Part shown: positions 18,248-26,926 of the stretch, piece after piece
Layout: every line of letters begins with the position of its first letter
How positions within the stretch are numbered: the first letter of the stretch is position 1
DNA from: Rhizobium sp. RU36D
Lineage (GTDB): Bacteria; Pseudomonadota; Alphaproteobacteria; Rhizobiales; Rhizobiaceae
NCBI RefSeq assembly: GCF_900176345.1
Contig: NZ_FWXU01000018.1
Coordinates: 51,634-115,633 of the forward strand
Reading direction: 5' to 3'
Length of the DNA stretch: 64,000 nt
Notes under the pieces: generated by a model
Databases searched by the model: none
The model's input: the letters and a program-made list of their open reading frames with translations, nothing else
What the model was told of the DNA's origin: nothing
Translations under genes and position numbers: made by a program

Positions 18248-20920
18248 ATGAATGTCGTAGTGGTAGAATCGCCCGCCAAGGCCAAGACAATCAACAAGTA
18301 TCTCGGCTCCGGCTACAAGGTTCTCGCTTCCTTCGGCCACGTCCGCGATCTTCCGGCGAAAGACGGTTCGGTACTTCCCGACGAAGACTTCCAGATGCTT
18401 TGGGAGGTCGACAACGCCTCGCAGAAACGCATCAAGGACATTGCCGACGCGCTCAAGGGGGCCGATGGCCTTATTCTTGCGACCGACCCGGATCGCGAGG
18501 GCGAAGCGATTTCCTGGCATGTGCTCGACGTGCTGAAGAAGAAGCGCGCGATTGGCGACAAGACCGTCAAGCGCGTGGTCTTCAACGCAATCACCAAGAA
18601 GGCGGTTCTGGATGCCATGGCGCATCCGCGCGATATCGATGAGCCGCTGGTCGATGCCTATCTGGCGCGTCGTGCTCTCGACTATCTCGTCGGCTTCAAC
18701 CTGTCCCCGGTCCTGTGGCGCAAGCTTCCCGGCGCCCGTTCCGCGGGTCGCGTGCAGTCGGTTGCCTTGCGGCTGGTCTGCGACCGCGAAAACGAAATCG
18801 AGCGCTTTGTCTCCGAAGAATATTGGAACCTTTCGGCGCTCCTGAAGACACCACGGGGCGACGAGTTCGAGGCCCGCCTGGTATCCGCCGACGGCAAGCG
18901 GTTGCAACGCAACTCCATTCCCAATGCCGACACGGCCAACCGGCTGAAGACGCTGCTCGAAGGCGCGACCTATGTGGTCGACACCGTCGAGGCCAAGCCG
19001 GTCAAGCGCAATCCGTCGCCGCCCTTCACCACGTCGACCCTGCAGCAGGCCGCCTCTTCCAAGCTCGGCTATTCCGCGTCGCGCACGATGCAGATCGCGC
19101 AGAAGCTCTATGAGGGTATCGATATCGGCGGAGAAACCGTCGGCCTGATCACCTACATGCGTACCGATGGCGTGCAGATGGCGCCGGAGGCGATTGACGC
19201 CGCCCGCGCCGCCATCACCGATCAGTTCGGTCCTCGCTACCTGCCGGAAAAGGCACGCCTCTATTCGACCAAGGCGAAGAATGCCCAGGAAGCCCACGAG
19301 GCGATCCGCCCGACAGACTTCAACCGCTCGCCCGACAAGGTTCGCCGCTTCCTCGATGCCGACCAGTTGAAGCTCTACGACCTCATCTGGAAGCGCGGCA
19401 TCGCCAGCCAGATGGCATCGGCCGAAATCGAGCGCACGACGGTCGAGATCCTGGCGGACCGCAACGGCGACAAGGCCGGCCTACGTGCTGTCGGCTCCGT
19501 TATCCGCTTCGACGGTTTCATCGCCGCCTATACCGACCAGAAGGAAGACGGCGAACAGAGCGATGACGGCGACGACGAGGATGGTCGCCTGCCGCCGATC
19601 GATCCGCGGGACAAGCTTGCCAAGAGCAAGGTCAACTCCACCCAGCATTTCACCGAGCCGCCGCCGCGCTATTCGGAAGCCTCGCTGATCAAGAAGATGG
19701 AAGAGCTCGGCATCGGCCGACCCTCGACCTATGCGGCGACGTTGAAGACGCTCAGCGACCGCGAATATGTGGTGACCGACAAGCGCAAGCTGGTGCCGCA
19801 TTCCAAGGGCCGGCTGGTGACGGCCTTCCTGGAAAGCTTCTTCACCAAATATGTCGAATACGACTTCACGGCCGACCTGGAAGAAAAGCTCGACAAGATC
19901 TCCGCGGGTGAGTTGAACTGGAAGGACGTGCTGCGCGACTTCTGGAAGAATTTCTTCGCCCAGATCGAGGAGACCAAGGAGCTCCGCGTCACCAACGTGC
20001 TCGATGCCCTGAACGAGGCGCTGGCCCCGCTGGTGTTTCCGAAGCGCGAGGACGGCAGCGATCCGCGCATTTGCCAGGTCTGCGGCACCGGCAACCTGTC
20101 GCTGAAGCTTGGCAAATACGGTGCCTTTGTCGGCTGTTCAAACTATCCGGAATGCAACTATACGCGCCAGCTGACATCCGAAGGCGGCGCGGAAGCCGAA
20201 GCGAGCGCCACCAACGAGCCGAAGGCACTGGGCAAGGACCCGCATACCGGCGAGGAAATCACGCTGCGTTCGGGCCGCTTCGGGCCCTATGTCCAGCGGG
20301 GCGACGGCAAGGAAGCCAAGCGCTCGTCGCTGCCCAAGGGCTGGCGGGTCGAGGATATCGACCACGAGAAGGCGCTAGCGTTGCTCTCCCTGCCGCGCGA
20401 CATCGGCCAGCATCCGGAAAGCGGCAAGATGATCTCGTCCGGCCTTGGCCGCTATGGACCGTTTCTGCTGCATGACGGCAAATATGCCAATCTCGAAACC
20501 ATCGAGGACGTCTTTACGGTCGGCCTCAACCGCGCCGTGACCGTGCTGGCGGAGAAGGCTTCCAAGGGCCCGAGCAGCCGCGGCGGAACGCCGGCGGCGC
20601 TGAAGGAGTTGGGTGAGCACCCCAGCGGCGGCGCGATCACCGTGCGCGACGGACGTTATGGCCCCTATGTCAACTGGGCCAAGGTGAATGCCACCCTGCC
20701 GAAGGGCAAGGATCCGCAGAGCGTCACCATGGAGGAAGCGCTGGCACTGATCGCCGAGCGCTCCGCCAAGGATGGCGGCAAGCCGGCCAAAGCCGCGAAG
20801 AAGGCTCCTGCCAAGGCGGCAAAGGCCAAGAGCGCGGACGCCGCTGAAGGCGAGACCAAACCGAAGAAGGCTGCCGCCAAGCCGAAGGCAAAGGCCGCAC
20901 CAAAAGCGAAGAAGAGCTGA
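18248..20920 (+). CDS. topA: DNA topoisomerase I
   Basis: A type IA topoisomerase that relaxes negative supercoils. Of 890 residues, the N-terminal Toprim domain starts VVVESPAKAKTINKYLG and contains ATDPDREGEAISWH; the nucleophilic Tyr lies in GLITYMRTDGVQM (about residue 304). A single Cys4 zinc ribbon (CQVCGTGNL... CSNYPECNY) sits near residues 618-650, followed by three copies of a GR(F/Y)GPYV-type repeat (about 675, 738, 797) and a Lys/Ala-rich tail from about 830. rnr starts 3 bases after its stop, so they are one operon. Confidence 0.97.
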   Translation: MNVVVVESPAKAKTINKYLGSGYKVLASFGHVRDLPAKDGSVLPDEDFQMLWEVDNASQKRIKDIADALKGADGLILATDPDREGEAISWHVLDVLKKKRAIGDKTVKRVVFNAITKKAVLDAMAHPRDIDEPLVDAYLARRALDYLVGFNLSPVLWRKLPGARSAGRVQSVALRLVCDRENEIERFVSEEYWNLSALLKTPRGDEFEARLVSADGKRLQRNSIPNADTANRLKTLLEGATYVVDTVEAKPVKRNPSPPFTTSTLQQAASSKLGYSASRTMQIAQKLYEGIDIGGETVGLITYMRTDGVQMAPEAIDAARAAITDQFGPRYLPEKARLYSTKAKNAQEAHEAIRPTDFNRSPDKVRRFLDADQLKLYDLIWKRGIASQMASAEIERTTVEILADRNGDKAGLRAVGSVIRFDGFIAAYTDQKEDGEQSDDGDDEDGRLPPIDPRDKLAKSKVNSTQHFTEPPPRYSEASLIKKMEELGIGRPSTYAATLKTLSDREYVVTDKRKLVPHSKGRLVTAFLESFFTKYVEYDFTADLEEKLDKISAGELNWKDVLRDFWKNFFAQIEETKELRVTNVLDALNEALAPLVFPKREDGSDPRICQVCGTGNLSLKLGKYGAFVGCSNYPECNYTRQLTSEGGAEAEASATNEPKALGKDPHTGEEITLRSGRFGPYVQRGDGKEAKRSSLPKGWRVEDIDHEKALALLSLPRDIGQHPESGKMISSGLGRYGPFLLHDGKYANLETIEDVFTVGLNRAVTVLAEKASKGPSSRGGTPAALKELGEHPSGGAITVRDGRYGPYVNWAKVNATLPKGKDPQSVTMEEALALIAERSAKDGGKPAKAAKKAPAKAAKAKSADAAEGETKPKKAAAKPKAKAAPKAKKS

Positions 20921-20923
20921 TCC

Positions 20924-23305
20924 GTGCCAAAACTACCGCGCGACCCGTCCCGTCCGTCAGGCAGCCGCAATGGCGAGGAGCGACGCCTGGCGCGGGGCGC
21001 GAAAGCCGCGGCCAAAAGCGGAACCGAGACGCCGATCATTCACGGCGCGGTACCGCCGCGCGAAGTGCTGCTGCAGTTCATCGCCGACAATCCAGACCGG
21101 GCCTCGAAGCGAGAGATCGCCAAGGCATTCGGCCTGAAGGGCGAGGCACGCGTCGAGCTCAAGGAAGCCCTACGCGGGCTGACCGATGACGGGCTGGTGG
21201 AGAAGAACCGCAAGACGCTGAGCCGACCGGGCGCCCTGCCTCCGGTCACCGTGCTCGACATCACCACCCGTGACAAGGACGGCGAACTGATCGGCCGGCC
21301 GGCGGAGTGGAACGAGGAACTGGGCGTGGCGCCGGCCGTTGCCATTCGCCAGTCCAGCGCGGATCGCGCCAAGGGCAAAGCGCCCGTGGGTGGCCTGGGC
21401 GACCGGGTGCTTGCCAAGATCTTTCCCTCCAAGGAACGCGCCGGGCCTGCCTATACCGCCCGTATCATCAAGGTGCTCGACAAGCATCGCAACGCCCTTA
21501 TGGGCGTCTATCGCGCCATGGCCGGTGGCGGCGGACGGCTGATGCCGATTGATCGGCGCGGCGAGGAAATGACCATCGACCAGGCTGACGTGAACGGCGC
21601 CACCGATGGCGATCTGGTCGAAGTCGAGACGGTGCGCAGCTATGGCCGCCAGGGCCTGAACCGCGCCCGCGTGCTCTCCGTCGTCGGTTCTGTGGCCTCG
21701 GAAAAGGCGATCTCGATGATCGCCATCTACGACCACGGCATACCGCACATCTTTCCCCAGCAGGTGCTGGACGAGGCAGAGGCGGCCGAACCCGCGACCC
21801 TATCCAAGCGCGAGGACTGGCGCGATCTGCCGCTTGTTACCATCGACCCGCATGACGCCAAGGATCATGACGACGCTGTCTATGCCGAGCCCGATCCGTC
21901 ACCCGACAATCCTGACGGCGTGATCGTCACCGTCGCGATTGCTGACGTGTCATGGTACATCAGGCCCAAGTCCGCGCTCGACCGCGAAGCGTTGAAACGC
22001 GGAAATTCCGTCTACTTCCCCGACCGTGTGGTTCCGATGCTGCCGGAGCGCATTTCGAACGACCTCTGCTCGCTGCGCGAAGGGGTGGATCGGCCGGCGA
22101 TTGCCGTGCGCATGGTCTTTTCCAAGGAAGGCCGCAAGGCCAGCCACACCTTCCACCGGATCATGATGAAGAGCGCCGCCAAGCTGTCCTACCAACAGGC
22201 GCAAGCGGCGATCGACGGCAAGCCTGATGACAAGACCGGACCACTGCTGGAACCGATCCTGAAGCCGCTATGGCACGCCTATGAGATCTTGAAGCGTGGT
22301 CGCGACCGGCGCCAGCCGCTTGAACTCGATATGCCGGAGCGCAAATTGATTCTGAAGCCCGATGGCACTGTCGATCGCGTGCATATTCCAGAGCGCCTCG
22401 ATGCCCACAAGCTGATCGAGGAGATGATGATCCAGGCCAACGTGGCCGCCGCCGAAACGCTGGAGAAGAAGCGCCAGCCCCTCGTCTACCGAGTGCATGA
22501 CGCACCGTCGCTCTCCAAGCAGGAGACGCTACGGGAGTTCCTGGCAACGATCGGCTTCTCCATGGTCAAGGGCGGCGGGCTGCGGTCCAACTCGTTCAAC
22601 GGCATCCTGGCGAAGACGGTCGATACGCCGCACCAGACCATGGTCAACGAGATGGTGTTGCGCTCGCAGAGCCAGGCGATCTACAGCCCCGACAATATCG
22701 GCCATTTTGGCCTGAACCTAATGAAATACGCGCATTTCACCTCACCGATCCGTCGCTATGCCGACCTCATCGTGCATCGTGCGCTGGTGGGCTCGCTGGG
22801 GCTTGGCGAAGGCGGCATCACGCCGGAGGAGGAAGCTGCGCTGGAGGACATCGCAGCGGAAATCTCCACCTTCGAACGGCGGGCCATGGCGGCGGAACGC
22901 GACACCGTCAATCGGCTCGTTGCCCACCATCTTGCGACCCGCATCGGCGATGAATTCGAGGGGCGGATTTCCGGCGTTACCAAGTCGGGCCTGTTCATTG
23001 CCCTGCCGCAATTTGGCGCAGATGGCTTCATACCGGTTTCCACGCTGGGCCGGGATTACTATATCTACGACGAAGCCCATCAGGCGCTGTCGGGAGAACG
23101 GACCGGCCTCGGCTATCAATTGGGTGACACGGTCGATGTTAGGCTGGTCGAGGCGGTGCCGCTTGCCGGTGCCTTACGCTTCGAAATGCTGAGCGAAGGC
23201 CGCAAGATGCCTGTGGCGACGCGGTCGTTTCACAAGTCCAGTCGACGCGGTGCCGGGTCGGCAGCGCGCAAACCCGGCACCCGGCCGCCACGGGGGCGAC
23301 GGTAA
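20924..23305 (+). CDS. rnr: Ribonuclease R
   Basis: A processive 3'-5' exoribonuclease able to degrade structured RNA. The 793 residues show an N-terminal winged-helix (FIADNPDRASKREIAKAFGL), cold-shock RNA-binding domains, the RNB catalytic centre with TIDPHDAKDHDDAVYAE (four Asp ligands, about residues 305-320), TSPIRRYADLIVHRAL, and a C-terminal S1 domain starting near GDEFEGRISGVTKSG, followed by a basic tail. The start codon is GTG at 20924, 3 bases after topA; the topA-rnr order is common in alphaproteobacteria. Confidence 0.96.
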   Translation: MPKLPRDPSRPSGSRNGEERRLARGAKAAAKSGTETPIIHGAVPPREVLLQFIADNPDRASKREIAKAFGLKGEARVELKEALRGLTDDGLVEKNRKTLSRPGALPPVTVLDITTRDKDGELIGRPAEWNEELGVAPAVAIRQSSADRAKGKAPVGGLGDRVLAKIFPSKERAGPAYTARIIKVLDKHRNALMGVYRAMAGGGGRLMPIDRRGEEMTIDQADVNGATDGDLVEVETVRSYGRQGLNRARVLSVVGSVASEKAISMIAIYDHGIPHIFPQQVLDEAEAAEPATLSKREDWRDLPLVTIDPHDAKDHDDAVYAEPDPSPDNPDGVIVTVAIADVSWYIRPKSALDREALKRGNSVYFPDRVVPMLPERISNDLCSLREGVDRPAIAVRMVFSKEGRKASHTFHRIMMKSAAKLSYQQAQAAIDGKPDDKTGPLLEPILKPLWHAYEILKRGRDRRQPLELDMPERKLILKPDGTVDRVHIPERLDAHKLIEEMMIQANVAAAETLEKKRQPLVYRVHDAPSLSKQETLREFLATIGFSMVKGGGLRSNSFNGILAKTVDTPHQTMVNEMVLRSQSQAIYSPDNIGHFGLNLMKYAHFTSPIRRYADLIVHRALVGSLGLGEGGITPEEEAALEDIAAEISTFERRAMAAERDTVNRLVAHHLATRIGDEFEGRISGVTKSGLFIALPQFGADGFIPVSTLGRDYYIYDEAHQALSGERTGLGYQLGDTVDVRLVEAVPLAGALRFEMLSEGRKMPVATRSFHKSSRRGAGSAARKPGTRPPRGRR

Positions 23306-23384
23306 CGGTCAGGTCATCTCAACCTGTTAACAAGAGAATGCTCAGATTGCGGCGGTTTGCGTGATCGGCAAGAGAGGAAGTAAC

Positions 23385-23840
23385 ATGGTGAGCGAGAACA
23401 GCCCTCCGGTGACCCGGTTTGGAGACGACGGCCAGACGGAAAGGCCGCTTGGCCGTTCAATCATGCGCGGCATTGCCAATCGCTGCCCGCATTGTGGCAG
23501 CGGCCGCCTGTTCCGCGCCTATCTGAAGCCGGTGGATCAATGCGCAGCCTGCGGCGAAGAACTGCATCACCAGCGTTCCGATGACCTGCCGCCCTATATC
23601 GTCATCATGATTCTCGGCCACGTGCTGGTCGGCGGATACATGGCGACGGATCTCGTGTTCCCGGCCTCGACCTGGATTCATCTCGCCATCTGGGTGCCGA
23701 TCGGCATCCTCACCTCTCTGCTGACGATCCAGCCGGTCAAGGGCGGCGTCATCGGCCTGCAATGGGCGCTCAGGATGCACGGCTTTGGCGGCCATGAGGA
23801 TGGACCGGAGGAATACGGTCCCAAGAAGCCCGGCGCATGA
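23385..23840 (+). CDS. DUF983 family membrane protein
   Basis: A 151-residue DUF983 protein. It has a zinc-ribbon-like N-terminal part with two CxxC pairs (RCPHCGSGRLF and QCAACGEELHHQRSDDLPPY) followed by two hydrophobic segments (IVIMILGHVLVGGYMA; LAIWVPIGILTSLLTI). I place the start at the ATG at 23385, preceded by AGAGGAAG; a GTG 24 bases earlier is also open. The Nudix gene overlaps its stop by four bases. Function unknown; related genes often sit near cytochrome oxidase assembly genes. Confidence 0.88.
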   Translation: MVSENSPPVTRFGDDGQTERPLGRSIMRGIANRCPHCGSGRLFRAYLKPVDQCAACGEELHHQRSDDLPPYIVIMILGHVLVGGYMATDLVFPASTWIHLAIWVPIGILTSLLTIQPVKGGVIGLQWALRMHGFGGHEDGPEEYGPKKPGA

Positions 23841-24535
23841 CGCCCAATCCGTTTGAACAACGGCCCAAGCGGGAAGCAGGTGCGGTGAACCTGCGCCCGA
23901 AGGATGCCGCGACCCTGCTCCTGGTGGACAGGAGCGGCAGTTCGGCGCGTGTGCTGGTGGGTCGCCGTGGCGGTGGCCATGTCTTCATGCCGGACCTCTT
24001 CGTATTTCCCGGGGGGCGCCGCGACCGGACGGACAGCGCCTTGCCGTTCGACACCGATCTTCATCCCGAGGTTCTGGACCGCCTTGCCAGCGCGGGCGAT
24101 GCTGCCTCCGTGCGCCGCGCCCGCGGGATCGCCATGGCAGCGGTGCGCGAGCTTCACGAGGAGACGGGGCTCACCATCGGCCGCCTGGAGCCGTGTGAGC
24201 CGTCCAGCCGGCTCTGCGCGAGCCTTTCGAGCCTTCGTTACGTGGCGCGTGCCATCACCCCACCTGGCAATGTCAGGCGATTCGATACCCGCTTTTTCCT
24301 GACCTTCGTGGACGAGGTCGGCGTCGATCCTGCGTCGGTTCGCAGTTCGGATGAATTGCAGGACCTGCAATGGGTCGATATGGACGCCGCGACCGCCCTG
24401 AAGATGCCACCCATCACCCGGACTATTCTCGATGACGTGAAAAAACTGATGTCTGCCGATCCGTCTTTACCGTTTGGCAGTGCTGGTCCGTTCTACTACT
24501 TACGCCATGGCCGTCTTCAACGCGGCAGCATCTGA
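23837..24535 (+). CDS. Nudix family hydrolase
   Basis: A 232-residue Nudix hydrolase. The Nudix helix is visible as AAVRELHEETGL (about residues 97-108), preceded by FVFPGGRRDR; the usual Glu before the helix is replaced by a segment GIAM, and an insertion separates the Gly pair from the helix, as in the long NUDT7/19-like group. The ATG overlaps the DUF983 stop (ATGA). The substrate cannot be told; coenzyme A-like or nucleoside diphosphate compounds are possible. Confidence 0.87.
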   Translation: MTPNPFEQRPKREAGAVNLRPKDAATLLLVDRSGSSARVLVGRRGGGHVFMPDLFVFPGGRRDRTDSALPFDTDLHPEVLDRLASAGDAASVRRARGIAMAAVRELHEETGLTIGRLEPCEPSSRLCASLSSLRYVARAITPPGNVRRFDTRFFLTFVDEVGVDPASVRSSDELQDLQWVDMDAATALKMPPITRTILDDVKKLMSADPSLPFGSAGPFYYLRHGRLQRGSI

Positions 24536-24547
24536 GGACACGTCCCC

Positions 24548-25732
24548 ATGTCACAGCCGTTGAACGGCTCCCCGTCTCATCCTGAGGAGATCCACTGGCC
24601 TTCGCTGGTCGCCGCGATCTCCGCGATCACTGCCGTCGGCATCGCCATCGGTCTTGGCCTTCCCCTTCTCAGCATCATTCTTGAGAAGCGCGGCATCCCG
24701 TCGACCCTGATCGGCCTCAACTCGGCCATGGCCGGCGTCGCCGCGATGATTGCCGCTCCGATTACCACAAGGCTTGCCCATGAGTTTGGGGTGGCACGCA
24801 CCATGCTGTGGGCGGTCGTCCTGTCGGCGATCAGCGCACTCGGCTTCTATTACGCCGAAGCCTTCTGGATGTGGTTTCCGCTACGAATCGTTTTCCACGG
24901 CGCGACGACAACGCTTTTCATTCTCTCGGAATTCTGGATCAATGCCGCCGCGCCACCATCGAAGCGCGGGCTGGTGCTCGGCATCTACGCCACTGTCTTG
25001 TCGATCGGCTTTGCAATGGGGCCGCTGATCTTCTCGGTGCTCGGCAGCGATGGCGTTCTGCCGTTCGCGGTTGGCGCCTGCGCTATCCTGCTTGCTGCCG
25101 TGCCGATCTATATCGCGCGTCGCGAAAGTCCCGCGCTGGACGATAAGCCACAGCAACACTTCCTGCGCTATATCTTCCTCGTACCGACCGCCACAGCGGC
25201 CGTCTTCGTCTTTGGCGCGGTGGAGGTGGGTGGATTATCGCTCTTCCCGATCTACGCGACCCGCATCGGTTTCGGCGAAGGCGAGGCCGCGCTGCTGTTG
25301 AGCATCATGGGGGCGGGCAACATGATCTTCCAGATCCCCTTAGGGATGCTCTCCGACCGCATGACGGACCGCCGCACCCTGTTGTCGATCATGGCCGTCA
25401 TCGGGCTCTGCGGCTCGCTGCTGTTGCCCTGGCTAGCCGGAAACTGGTGGCTCATGGCCCTGGTGCTACTGTTCTGGGGCGGCAGCGTCTCCGGTCTCTA
25501 TACGGTCGGCTTGAGCCATCTGGGCTCCAGACTCACAGGATCAGACCTCGCTGCAGCCAATGCAGCCTTCATCTTCTGCTATGCCGTGGGCACGGTCACC
25601 GGTCCCCAAGCGATCGGCGCTGCCATCGATATCTCCGGCAATCACGGGTTTGCCTGGGCTATTGCAGGGTTTTTCTTGCTCTATGTGCTGGTTTCGCTGG
25701 GTAGACTGCTTTTCCAGCCCAAACGGGCTTGA
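24548..25732 (+). CDS. MFS transporter
   Basis: A 394-residue major facilitator protein with 12 predicted membrane segments in two halves. The first half includes GLGLPLLSIILEKRG and a loop between helices 2 and 3 (ITTRLAHEFGVART); the second half has GMLSDRMTDRRTLL, the typical MFS A-like motif. It lies 12 bases after the Nudix gene, so DUF983-Nudix-MFS form an operon. The substrate is unknown; it resembles the YcaD/UMF-type drug exporters. Confidence 0.87.
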   Translation: MSQPLNGSPSHPEEIHWPSLVAAISAITAVGIAIGLGLPLLSIILEKRGIPSTLIGLNSAMAGVAAMIAAPITTRLAHEFGVARTMLWAVVLSAISALGFYYAEAFWMWFPLRIVFHGATTTLFILSEFWINAAAPPSKRGLVLGIYATVLSIGFAMGPLIFSVLGSDGVLPFAVGACAILLAAVPIYIARRESPALDDKPQQHFLRYIFLVPTATAAVFVFGAVEVGGLSLFPIYATRIGFGEGEAALLLSIMGAGNMIFQIPLGMLSDRMTDRRTLLSIMAVIGLCGSLLLPWLAGNWWLMALVLLFWGGSVSGLYTVGLSHLGSRLTGSDLAAANAAFIFCYAVGTVTGPQAIGAAIDISGNHGFAWAIAGFFLLYVLVSLGRLLFQPKRA

Positions 25733-25770
25733 CTTTTCGGGCGCGATTTGTAGTTTCGCGCCAGAATTTG

Positions 25771-25807
25771 CCGTGGACATCTTCGGCCGTCCACGGCTTG
25801 ATTTTTT
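25771..25807 (+). terminator. Hairpin terminator between the MFS gene and rpmG
   Basis: Stem CCGTGGAC (25771-25778) with GTCCACGG (25789-25796), followed by TTGATTTTTT. A first hairpin, GGCGCGA/TCGCGCC, lies just upstream at about 25739-25762. The second ends 19 bases before the rpmG ATG, so it could also act as a leader attenuator for L33. Confidence 0.55.
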
Positions 25808-25825
25808 ATAAAAGGCAGAACGACC

Positions 25826-25993
25826 ATGGCGAAAGCAACGACAATCAAGATCAAGCTGCTGTCGACGGCCGACACGGGTTTCTTTTACGTCACGACGAAG
25901 AACAGCCGTACGATGACGGACAAGATGACCAAGACCAAGTATGACCCGGTCGCCAAGAAGCATGTTGAATTCAAGGAAACCAAGATCAAGTAA
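25826..25993 (+). CDS. rpmG: 50S ribosomal protein L33
   Basis: A 55-residue protein starting [18 protein letters not shown] and ending in [12 protein letters not shown], the standard alphaproteobacterial L33 without Cys zinc ligands (the C-minus form). It binds 23S rRNA near the E site. It is short and was found directly from the sequence. An intrinsic terminator follows at 26021. Confidence 0.95.
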   Translation: MAKATTIKIKLLSTADTGFFYVTTKNSRTMTDKMTKTKYDPVAKKHVEFKETKIK

Positions 25994-26020
25994 GATCTTC
26001 ATTCCTGACGGTATTTAAAA

Positions 26021-26051
26021 AGCGCGTTTCCTTCGGAGACGCGCTTTTTTC
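26021..26051 (+). terminator. rpmG terminator
   Basis: Stem AGCGCGTTTC/GAGACGCGCT around a CTTCG loop, followed by TTTTTT; an A run precedes the stem, so it could act in both directions. It begins 28 bases after the rpmG stop. Confidence 0.85.
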
Positions 26052-26107
26052 GTGCCCGCGATTGCCGTCGCCACACATGGACGGGTTCACAGGTCCCGGA
26101 AGATGCC

Positions 26108-26235
26108 AAAAAGCAAAAGGCACCGCTATCCCAAGATAGCAGTGCCTTTGCGAATGGGGGTCGACCGGCATACAATAACGGCACGAGGAACCGTATTTGA
26201 ATTTGTACGCCAGTCGACCGACCCCACGACCCAGG
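26108..26235 (-). ncRNA. Candidate structured small RNA (minus strand)
   Basis: Read on the minus strand, a long hairpin (17-bp arms at 26161-26177 and about 26202-26218, GGTCGAC...CAA with TTG...GTCGACC) is topped by an inner stem and the loop TTCCTCGTG, which contains the anti-SD-like CCUC. A terminator follows: 12-bp stem (26135-26146 with 26119-26130), TTGG loop, then TTTTGCTTTTT. All three non-Watson-Crick positions in these stems are G-U pairs on the minus strand but A-C mismatches on the plus strand, which argues for a minus-strand transcript. The exact 5' end is unknown and I cannot name a family. Confidence 0.6.
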
Positions 26236-26926
26236 AGATGCGGCGGACCTGAGCATCATGGGGTATCTGGTGATTTCTTTTGCATCTGTTGTTTTTGTTG
26301 TCCTAAGGTTTGCCCATAATGGAAAAAAAATCAACAATTTCTTAACCGTGGCCAATTTTGGCTGTGACTATGGTTAAGATCAAAGTCCAAAAAAGGGCCA
26401 CTAAGCTTGACTTCCGGATAGCAACCCAAAAACAGAATAACCTCTCTCGAAGAATAAACTGGAAAATCCTAAGAATAATCGGCATAGCGACCATCACGGT
26501 ACAACATCCACGAATATATCGACAAATTTCGGCAAACGAGGCCCGCACCCGACATATTGTCTATGCTTGACCACAGCGGACTATGACAATCTGGTGTCCA
26601 CACATGTGGAAAAAATAGCCGAAATTTAGAAGACAATAATGTTCCGGTACTTGAAAATCCCGAAAAATCGCCAGTCAGCGCGCTTCAACGCGCCGGCTGA
26701 GCCAGACGAAAATTGCCTGTGAACAAGTTAGCCGAGCAGCCGCTACAGGCAATCACTCAATTCGGGTGATTGACTTTCCCCGGAGGTATTCGGGGCGAAT
26801 CAGCGCCATGGTCAAAGCGGCATGCTTCGAGATAATCACTTCCATCTTGCGGATTCGACTTGGGTGCTGCATGGCGGTGGTCAGTGCCAACACGGCGCAA
26901 TTGTGCGTTCATGCATACATTGGGCT
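26236..26926. other. Gene-free convergent region, AT-rich then hairpin-rich
   Basis: No protein gene is supported between the sRNA candidate and the 3' end of pleD. 26266-26670 is markedly AT-rich compared with its surroundings. It holds an inverted repeat (CTTAACC near 26340, GGTTAAG near 26371) and a palindrome TCCACACATGTGGA at 26597-26610. 26680-26795 contains several hairpins: CAGTCAGCGCG/CGCGCCGGCTG, TTGCCTGT/ACAGGCAA (26717-26724 with 26745-26752), CAATCAC/GTGATTG and CCCCG/CGGGG. Whether these are transcribed is unknown. Confidence 0.5.

Noticed and set aside
26340..26377. TTAACC...GGTTAAG inverted repeat as a CtrA site near pleD
   Set aside because: The TTAA-N7-TTAA spacing of CtrA boxes is not met, and the site lies at the 3' side of both flanking genes.
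26342..26570. Short frames on both strands of the AT-rich gap (68-70 codons)
   Set aside because: They have no ribosome-binding sites, overlap each other and have random composition.
26597..26610. TCCACACATGTGGA as DnaA boxes/origin
   Set aside because: It only partly matches TTATCCACA, there is no cluster, and the surroundings do not contain origin genes.
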